Source: Chitinophagales bacterium (GTDB taxonomy: Bacteria; Bacteroidota; Bacteroidia; Chitinophagales; Chitinophagaceae). Taken from it: a stretch of 58,258 bases of DNA. The stretch lies in the NCBI GenBank assembly GCA_013298665.1, contig JAAFIK010000026.1:1-58258 (forward strand). The letters are read 5' to 3'. Positions 53,201 through 58,258 of the stretch are shown here, piece by piece (position 1 is the first letter of the stretch; each line of letters starts with the position of its first letter). The position numbers and the translations under genes were made by a program. The notes under the pieces are model-generated. The model was not told where the DNA came from and did no database searches. It was given only the letters and a program-made list of their open reading frames with translations.

Positions 53201-55055
53201 CCGGGCAGGTTTGCAGCGCTGTGGTATAGCCACTTATGGTAGTAGTAATTTCTGCTCCATTGGGTGAAATCGCATAGTTTACGTTACCTGCATTGGTATG
53301 CTTGGATACAATATGCCCCCAGGATCCATTGGCAGACAAAGCAGTACTGTTATAGCTTGCTTCTACCGTAAGCTGATTGCCCGTTACGTCAAGGTCACCA
53401 ATATTTACCGATGAAGGGTAGGAGGGTGTGTACAGCCAGTCGTTGCAGGTGCTGGTACAAACGCCGATGATGATGGTTGACGCAATACTGTCGGCACAAC
53501 CATTGATATCCGTTACCACGAGCTGAACAAAGTAGCTGCCCGGTGCGGTATAGAGGTGAGTGGCATTCTGGGTATTGGCGGTACCGCCGTCGCCAAATGT
53601 CCATTTCCAGCTTGCAATGGCTGCGGTATTGACAAAAGCCTGTCCCTCAAACCGGCGATTGGCACAGCTCAGTGCGGTGTCTTTGAAACGCACCGAATCT
53701 ATATTGATCCGGAAGGGTATGCTGGCAGTAACAATGGCCAGGTTTTGTACCGTATCGCCATTACTGCCTTTGGTGGCGCCGTACGTGCTGTTGGTACAGG
53801 GGTAACCCACCGTTGTGAATACACCCGGATTACCACCGGTGGCCATGATGTTCAGCCCGGCGGCTTGTGCAACCGTGCCTTTGAGAAATATAGCACCGCC
53901 ACCCCCACCACCGCCCGTACCTACGCAACCAAAAGTAGCTTGCTGATCGCCACCCTTGCCACCTTTGGCCTCTACGGTAGCCGTACCCGAATAGGTATTG
54001 ATGCCCATGATGATGGCACCGCCACCGCCACCGCCGCCGGCACCATCGGCGATACCTGTGCCCGGGGTAAGCTGGCTGTTGCCATTGGCACTCACCGTAT
54101 TGCCATTGCCTTTTAAATGAGCAGCCAGCATAAAAACGATGCCGCCACCATTGGCACCCACCGTGCCCACCCGGTTGTTATCGTCTCCCCGCCCGCCACC
54201 GCCACCCATAAATATCCTGCGGATGGTACTGAAAATGCGCATATCCTGCCCGCCAATACCGCCATTACCCCCTATTGTACAACCGGCAAGTTCATTGCCC
54301 CCTTTACCGCCAACGCTGTAATTGCTGCCCCCGCCACCACCGGTATTGTGTTTGTTGCCGCCGCCGCCGCCATTCGCCAGCGAGCCCTTGCCTGCGCGTT
54401 TCGCTGCCGTTACCTCAGCAATGCCCTCACCCTTTTCCGCACCCCCTGTTGTCCAGGAAAAACCCGGTTGTGTAAGCGGGTAAAAATAGTCGGGCGAACC
54501 GATGCCACAAGCACCATCGGGATTATTACTGATCACCCCGCCGCGAAAGCCCTTGCCACTTACATCAATATTGCCCTGCAGGGTGATGGTGTCTTTTACA
54601 TTGAGTACCACCACACCACCGGTACGGCCATCCCAGGGTGGACAGGTAAGCGTACCCGCAACAACAGCACTCTGGTAATAGGGTACCCGGATCAACTGCA
54701 CATAACCGCCGTTAAAATCATAGGCATTGGCCAGTTTGTTTTTGAGCGTGATCTGGGTATTGGTTGCACTGGTTACATAATTCAATTCATACAAACCCGA
54801 ATTGCGGTAGTTAAGCACTTTGCCAAAATTGGCGGAGTTGCTGCTGTCGATGCCGGCGCCCTTCATTTGTATGATCATCACGGTATCCCCTGCTTTAAAA
54901 GCGGTGGTAAAATCTGTTACCAGCTCGTTGGTACAGGCATTAAAACCTGTTGCTGGTGTATAGTCGTTGATGATCCCGGTAATGGTTGTTTGCGCAAAGG
55001 AACTGCCTGCAAGCAGGGTAAATAATACGGAGAGTAAAAATGTATTCCGGTTCAT
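50280..55055 (-). CDS. Large internally duplicated glycine-rich surface protein with PKD, LamG and T9SS type B sorting domains
   Basis: A 1591-aa exported protein (signal MNRNTFLLSVLFTLLAGSSFAQ). Two homologous ~500-residue units (about 24-530 and 757-1265) each begin with an IINDYTP segment, contain GVISNNPDG and several poly-glycine runs (NGGGGGNKHNTGGGGGSNYS), and end in a PKD domain (WTFGDGGTA). Between them lies a LamG/concanavalin-like domain (~545-720, with GYINEVRIWNKVRTQDELRAYM). Several PKD/SprB-like repeats follow, then the gliding-motility-type C-terminal domain (from ~1505: PNAFTPNNDGINDCF, FNRYGETVFYS) that directs T9SS type B secretion. It is probably a surface adhesin, maybe in gliding. 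Its start is followed upstream by the degenerate repeat region. Confidence 0.88.
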   Translation of the reverse strand: MNRNTFLLSVLFTLLAGSSFAQTTITGIINDYTPATGFNACTNELVTDFTTAFKAGDTVMIIQMKGAGIDSSNSANFGKVLNYRNSGLYELNYVTSATNTQITLKNKLANAYDFNGGYVQLIRVPYYQSAVVAGTLTCPPWDGRTGGVVVLNVKDTITLQGNIDVSGKGFRGGVISNNPDGACGIGSPDYFYPLTQPGFSWTTGGAEKGEGIAEVTAAKRAGKGSLANGGGGGNKHNTGGGGGSNYSVGGKGGNELAGCTIGGNGGIGGQDMRIFSTIRRIFMGGGGGRGDDNNRVGTVGANGGGIVFMLAAHLKGNGNTVSANGNSQLTPGTGIADGAGGGGGGGAIIMGINTYSGTATVEAKGGKGGDQQATFGCVGTGGGGGGGAIFLKGTVAQAAGLNIMATGGNPGVFTTVGYPCTNSTYGATKGSNGDTVQNLAIVTASIPFRINIDSVRFKDTALSCANRRFEGQAFVNTAAIASWKWTFGDGGTANTQNATHLYTAPGSYFVQLVVTDINGCADSIASTIIIGVCTSTCNDWLYTPSYPSSVNIGDLDVTGNQLTVEASYNSTALSANGSWGHIVSKHTNAGNVNYAISPNGAEITTTISGYTTALQTCPVVLNKTYHTAMVYNGVSLKFYRNGYLMSETPCTGNLVTNDLLTTIGQIAGPVAPGEQFTGYINEVRIWNKVRTQDELRAYMNTPLINPSAQTGLLGYYTFNNLLNKQGNASYNATLQGSATSNVANPNCSFVADSCPVVNQVTHIINDYTPLTAFDACTNQLTAESTTAFKAGDTVLIIQMKGAAIDSSNSSNFGSITDFRSSGFYEFNYIQGITGNNITLKNTLTKSYDFAHGRVQLVRVPYYQQAVVTGTLTCLPWDGRKGGVLVLNVKDTVNLQGNIDVNGKGFRGGVISNNPDGGCGTGSPGYFYPLTQPGFSWDSGGAEKGEGIAEVSDAKRAGKGALANGGGGGNKHNTGGGGGSNYSTGGKGGNELDGCGVTANGGLGGKNLRVGNPRLFLGGGGGRGDDNNGVGTAGADGGGIIFLMARHLKGNGNTVSANGNSQLTPGTGIADGAGGGGGGGGIVLGISSYSGTATVEAKGGKGGDQIPFYGCVGTGGGGGGGAIFLTGGLSQANSFTLLTTGGAAGDFLAQGFSCYNTTYGATNGGGGDTLQNLIIPVATIPFRRNIDSVRFTDTALSCSNYRFEGEAFTNSAGIAGWQWTFGDGGTAATQNATHQYTSTGLFTVTLKVTDENGCTDSVSRQISTDAVTAVAAPDTTICTGGSSIVLRGNGGSIYAWSPATLLNDSTLQNPTATINSTTTFYLRVFNSARTCSSADTITITVGGTVPDAPPDRFTCTQQPVTLLGNNGPRFRYLWSPATNLSNPATENPVCTPAATTPYTVTLTDTVCNVQRVFPVTVVVQPSPVLTLRKSNDVDCAQISANLQAGGAVQYLWSPSAGLSNPNLPNPVATPGVTTTYVVRGQGLNGCTAKDSITVNVSNTGKALSELPNAFTPNNDGINDCFGPNRFWGDVRVISFTVFNRYGETVFYSTRAGDCWNGRFKGAPALAGAYVYYIKASGRCGTVERKGTVILVR
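51400..54990 (-). repeat. Two long diverged direct repeats inside the surface-protein gene
   Basis: DNA encoding the two ~500-aa units (about 51260-52790 and 53460-54990) is clearly related, including the same glycine-codon-rich blocks and the same order of motifs, with a LamG-encoding spacer between. This indicates an internal tandem duplication followed by divergence, and could allow recombination within the gene. Confidence 0.7.
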
Positions 55056-55204
55056 AGAGGGGAGGGGTTTAATGAATGTTGTTTCATTAAAAGATGGCTA
55101 AAGATACTTTAAAATAATATGCCATAATCAAGGTATGGTTGTGTGTGCCGAAACAGCCATTATCTGTGTCGTTAAAAGCGTTACATGTGATCGTTCGTCC
55201 GGCA

Positions 55205-56045
55205 ATTACTGGTATTACGGATGGGGGTACTGCACGAAGCGCGTCCATTACCGCTGCACATCGTTCAGCCCTTGTTCAGGGATTGGGAAGTATTGCCGCA
55301 TGGAAATCGATTACCGCCATCATGTGATCCGTTATTACTGCACACATTCCTGCTCTTGCCATGCGGTTTGCAGATAATACCATGTAAAAATCCAATAGAG
55401 CCGGCAAGTCATCTGTTATCGACGCATAAGAATTGATGATTACTTACGCCTGAGCAGTGATTGGTGCGTGGAAATTTATAGCTGCCAACTGGTCTGCAGT
55501 AACCACTATACCGATGGTGATTACTACTGACCAGTCAACAATTACTGCCGCCTGAAAACTAACCATGGCCGCATGTTAAGCAATTATTAATTTCCAAAAA
55601 CCAGTTGCTGCTGATGGGTGATTTGTACGCACTGACCGGTCAGTAATAACTATTTTACCGGCGGCGGTTACTGTTGGCCAGCCAGCAGGAAGGAGTGACT
55701 GGTCAGTAATTGTTGCCTGAAGACAAGTGCTTATTACTGCCCGGTAAGGGATTACTGTTGACCTGTACACTTTTACTGCCTGGAGGTCAGCAGGTATTGT
55801 TGATTGGTCGGCCCATATTACTGGCAGGTATGCTATTACTACTGCGGGGTAACTGATGAGTGCCAACCGGTAAACAGTCATTGCCCGCAGGTAAGCTGGT
55901 CGTCCTTACTGGTAAGCTGTTATTGCCCGCAGGTAAGCCGGAGTTGCCCATTGCAGATCCGGTATTGATGTCCGGTAACAGATACCGGTTTTCCTGCCGG
56001 TGATGATTGCCCTGCAGTAACCGGTACCTGCTGTGCAGTACCCGG
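55205..56045. repeat. Degenerate short-period repeat array (about 21 bp)
   Basis: Cores such as ATTACTG, ATTGCCCG and TTACTGCCCGGTAA recur some 25 times. Between 55709 and 55880 the spacings are 24, 18, 21, 24, 21, 18 and 45 bases, i.e. multiples of three near 21; further right two spacings of 25 and 17 add up to 42. CGGTAA, CAGGTAAGC and GGTCAGTA motifs recur with them. Units are too diverged for CRISPR repeats. Confidence 0.65.
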
Positions 56046-56151
56046 TTACTGCGGAATGGTGAGCAGGAAGTTTGTACGGGTAAGTCTTTTCTGCAATGCT
56101 GCTGCCGTCATAAACCGGAGGAAAAGGGTCGGCGTACGTCAGCATACCCAT
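55276..56151 (-). pseudogene. Probable decayed gene for a heptapeptide-repeat protein
   Basis: One minus frame, beginning at the ATG at 56149-56151, four bases after purB, runs through the whole array with only four stops in about 290 codons: TAA at 55906-55908, 55576-55578 and 55444-55446, and TGA at 55276-55278. The translation is a seven-residue repeat: PAYLRAITAYQ and, right after the first stop, PAYLRAMTVYR; then AVVIAYLPVIWADQS, TIPADLQAV, ATITDQS, AVIVDWSVVI, VVTADQLAAI, AVITDHMMAVIDF. A typical unit is x-[VI]-[IT]-x-[AD]-[DYQ]-x. The frame continues across stops without shifting, which suggests a former coding sequence hit by nonsense changes. I do not know the family; a non-coding array that happens to be stop-poor is the alternative. 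Confidence 0.4.
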
Positions 56152-56154
56152 GGC

Positions 56155-57501
56155 TTAAAAATCCGGCAGGCAACCCGTGTAATTTGAGGGCGTTATGGCC
56201 TTCAGTTCTTTTTTGATCGCAGCGCTTACCTTCAGTCCCTGTATAAAGTGGTGTATCGTCTTCTGGTTGATGTCCTCTTTACCGCGTGTAAGTGCTTTCA
56301 GCGCCTCATAAGGCTGCGGATAGTTTTCCCGGCGGAGGATGGTCTGTATGGCCTCTGCCACCACTGCCCAGTTATGCTCTAAATCTGCTTTCAGTTTGGC
56401 GCCATTCAGCACTAATTTGCTGAGGCCCTTTTCTACCGACAGTAATGCCAGCAGGGTATGTGCCATGGGTACACCAATATTGCGCAGTACCGTACTGTCG
56501 GTAAGGTCGCGCTGCAAACGCGATACCGGTAGCTTGGCGCTGAGGTACTCCAGCAGGGCGTTGGCGATGCCGAGATTGCCCTCTGCATTTTCAAAATCTA
56601 TCGGGTTTACCTTGTGCGGCATGGCCGATGAACCTATTTCACCCTTTTTGGTTTTCTGGGTAAAATAATCCATGCTGATATAAGTCCAGATATCCCTGCA
56701 AAAATCGGTAATGATCGTATTGATTCTTTTGATGGCGTCAAAATGTGCAGCGAGGCAGTCGTAATGCTCAATCTGCGTGGTAAAACGCTGGCGCTGCAGC
56801 CCCAGCCGGTCTTCGCAGAATGTATCTGCAAATTTTATCCAGTTGTATTTCGGAAAAGCGACATGGTGTGCATTGAAATTGCCGGTAGCACCGCCAAACT
56901 TCGCCGTAAAGGGGATGTAGCTGAACAACTGGATCTGTGCATCGAGCCTTTCTGCAAAAACCATGATTTCTTTGCCCAGCGTGGTGGGACTCGCCGGTTG
57001 CCCATGCGTACGGGCCAGCATGGGAATATGCTGCCATTGCTTGGCCAACTGGTAAAGCGCATGCTGAAGGTTAAGTACGCCTGGCAGGTATTCGTGTTCA
57101 ATCGCATCCTTCCACAGCAGGGGAATGGCCGTATTGTTGATGTCCTGCGACGTGAGGCCAAAATGGATCCATTCCTTCAACGCACCGCCATCGCATTTGT
57201 CCAGTTCTTCCTTTAAGAAATACTCTACTGCTTTTACATCGTGGTTGGTCACCTTTTCCGTGGCTTTGATCCGCAGGGCATCTTCCTGCGAAAACTGCTC
57301 CACCACCCGGAGCAGGTGCTTACGGGTGGCTGCCGGAACGGTAAAAAACTTTTTGGCTGCCAGGTACAGGAAATACTCCACTTCCACCCGCACCCGGTAC
57401 TTTACCAGTGCGTATTCCGAAAAGTAATTGCCGAGGTGCGCGAGTTGCCGGCGGTAGCGTCCATCAATGGGAGATATGGCGGTGAGGGTATTTAATTCCA
57501 T
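56155..57501 (-). CDS. purB: Adenylosuccinate lyase
   Basis: A 448-aa enzyme of purine synthesis that cleaves SAICAR and adenylosuccinate to release fumarate. Signs: N-terminal LTAISPIDGRYRRQL, the His-containing FGLTSQDINNTAIPLL and ARTHGQPASPTTLGKE, and the signature loop GSSAMPHKVNPIDFENAEGN with the catalytic Ser. The length and N-terminus match the longer E. coli-type PurB rather than the ~430-aa Bacillus type. It is divergent from mqnA, with a 50-base promoter gap. Confidence 0.97.
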   Translation of the reverse strand: MELNTLTAISPIDGRYRRQLAHLGNYFSEYALVKYRVRVEVEYFLYLAAKKFFTVPAATRKHLLRVVEQFSQEDALRIKATEKVTNHDVKAVEYFLKEELDKCDGGALKEWIHFGLTSQDINNTAIPLLWKDAIEHEYLPGVLNLQHALYQLAKQWQHIPMLARTHGQPASPTTLGKEIMVFAERLDAQIQLFSYIPFTAKFGGATGNFNAHHVAFPKYNWIKFADTFCEDRLGLQRQRFTTQIEHYDCLAAHFDAIKRINTIITDFCRDIWTYISMDYFTQKTKKGEIGSSAMPHKVNPIDFENAEGNLGIANALLEYLSAKLPVSRLQRDLTDSTVLRNIGVPMAHTLLALLSVEKGLSKLVLNGAKLKADLEHNWAVVAEAIQTILRRENYPQPYEALKALTRGKEDINQKTIHHFIQGLKVSAAIKKELKAITPSNYTGCLPDF

Positions 57502-57520
57502 GTATGATTTGTTCTTGGCG

Positions 57521-57528
57521 TAAATTTG
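57521..57528 (+). promoter_or_regulatory. -7 element before mqnA
   Basis: TAAATTTG matches TAnnTTTG and lies 23 bases before the TTG start of mqnA, in the gap between mqnA and purB. Confidence 0.45.
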
Positions 57529-57551
57529 CGGGCAAAATTAAACTAAACGAG

Positions 57552-58258
57552 TTGGACAGAAAAATAAGGGTTGGCGCCGTCAGTTACCTCAATACCAAAC
57601 CCCTCATCCAGGGCTTCCGGCAGGGTATGATGGCTGATGAGGTGGAACTTACCGAAGAATACCCGGCCAAACTGGCTGCCCGCCTGCTCAACGGCAGTAT
57701 TGATATCGGACTTATTCCCGTAGCCGTGTTGCCCGCCTTAGCCCAATATCACATCATCAGCAATTATTGTATCGGCTGCGATGGCCCTGTGGCAAGCGTA
57801 TGCCTCTTCAGTGAAGTGCCCATCAACCACATCCATACCGTGCTGGCCGACTACCAGAGCCGCAGTTCGGTAGCCCTGCTGAAGTTTCTGCTGAGCGCTT
57901 ACTGGAAACTGACCCCCCAATGGCAGGATACGGATGCGGGTTATGAGGCGCAGATTGGTGGTACAACGGCCGGACTGGTTATTGGCGACAGGGCACTGGC
58001 CATGCAGGGAAAATTTCCTTATGTATATGACCTGGGTGCTGCCTGGAAAGCCCATACGGGACTCCCCTTTGTATTTGCCGCCTGGGTAAGCCGCGAGCCG
58101 GTTGACCGGGATTTTGAAGATCGGTTTAACACGGCCAATGCAGCAGGGCTGTTGCAACTCCCGCAGTTGATCCGGCAGTATGCACAGCCGGGTATCGATC
58201 TTGATGCCTATTATCACCGGCACATCAGTTATACTTTAGATGCACAGAAGCGGGAAGG
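57552..58258 (+). CDS. mqnA: Menaquinone biosynthesis protein MqnA (chorismate dehydratase), 5' part
   Basis: The frame is open from the TTG at 57552 to the window edge (235 codons) and is cut there. The sequence VGAVSYLNTKPL, then NGSIDIGLIPVAVLP, and GDRALAMQGKFPYVYDLGAAW with LPFVFAAWVSR identify MqnA of the futalosine pathway, which turns chorismate into 3-enolpyruvyl-benzoate. The start is TTG because no in-frame ATG or GTG precedes the conserved N-terminus, and the TAAATTTG element lies just upstream. The C-terminal part is outside the window. Confidence 0.92.
   Translation, partial: MDRKIRVGAVSYLNTKPLIQGFRQGMMADEVELTEEYPAKLAARLLNGSIDIGLIPVAVLPALAQYHIISNYCIGCDGPVASVCLFSEVPINHIHTVLADYQSRSSVALLKFLLSAYWKLTPQWQDTDAGYEAQIGGTTAGLVIGDRALAMQGKFPYVYDLGAAWKAHTGLPFVFAAWVSREPVDRDFEDRFNTANAAGLLQLPQLIRQYAQPGIDLDAYYHRHISYTLDAQKRE

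Larger units (their letters stand above)
55056..56154. other. 1.1-kb region without an intact gene, mostly degenerate repeats
   Basis: Between the surface-protein gene and purB no intact gene of any size is seen. From about 55200 to 56045 the DNA consists of degenerate repeats around ATTACTG or ATTGCC cores; the flank next to 55056 is AT-rich. See the repeat and pseudogene entries. Confidence 0.7.

Noticed and set aside
54117..55025. 302-codon plus-strand frame over the N-terminal part of the same gene
   Set aside because: Same cause: antisense of a stop-poor repeat unit. No recognisable domain or start signal.
55205..56045. CRISPR array
   Set aside because: Units are short, diverged and irregular, with no constant repeat of 25-40 bp and no unique spacers; no cas genes in the window.

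Overview
The window comes from a member of the Bacteroidota, most likely a Chitinophagaceae-type genome. The reasons are: type IX secretion (T9SS) sorting domains, PorV/PorQ-like and gingipain-type (C25) proteins, a TonB receptor paired with a DUF4249 lipoprotein, a DUF5686 protein, a LytTR/LytS pair, Bacteroidota-style rpmJ and rpsD, -7 promoter elements of the form TAnnTTTG just upstream of many genes, and few recognisable Shine-Dalgarno sequences. MqnA at the right edge suggests menaquinone made by the futalosine route.

Layout. 1-8.4 kb: a repeat-rich intergenic stretch, a membrane-anchored trypsin-like protease, a small secreted helical protein, a DUF5686 outer-membrane protein, trhO (tRNA uridine hydroxylase), a secreted esterase, a broken 3' fragment of a short-chain dehydrogenase, and tyrS. 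8.6-21 kb: a T9SS-linked surface block with two paralogous giant C25 peptidases (1591 and 1685 aa) on either side of a PorV/PorQ-family barrel, then a YadA-head-like repeat protein. 21-33 kb: HAD phosphatase, CAT-family acetyltransferase, ABC-2 permease, SRPBCC protein, LytTR regulator with LytS-type kinase, TonB receptor plus DUF4249 lipoprotein, M1 metallopeptidase and a peptide-binding lipoprotein. 33-36.9 kb: a T9SS surface protein and a lipoprotein.

36.9-40.8 kb is the translation/transcription cluster infA-rpmJ-rpsM-rpsK-rpsD-rpoA-rplQ. It is detached from the usual secY side, has its own promoter, and contains two internal terminator-like hairpins. Then come a lipoprotein, carA (GTG start, no carB nearby), aroQ, tRNA-Gln(TTG) and a DUF4440/SnoaL-like lipoprotein.

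44.3-49.6 kb is the most interesting part: a tight minus-strand operon of a patatin-like phospholipase with two membrane helices, a 772-aa fusion of an HNH-type zinc domain to an ABC/RecF-type ATPase, and a separate HNH nuclease that overlaps it by 4 bp. The ATPase and HNH parts resemble PtuA/PtuB of Septu and retron-associated defence. I know of no described system with this three-gene layout. In the fusion, the catalytic His of the HNH motif is Ser, whereas the small HNH protein keeps it.

49.6-58.3 kb: a GNAT acetyltransferase, a 1591-aa internally duplicated glycine-rich T9SS type B surface protein, about 1.1 kb of degenerate ~21-bp repeats that read as a heptapeptide repeat in one minus frame with four stops (probable decayed gene), purB, and the 5' part of mqnA. 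All functional assignments come from reading motifs; no database search was run.
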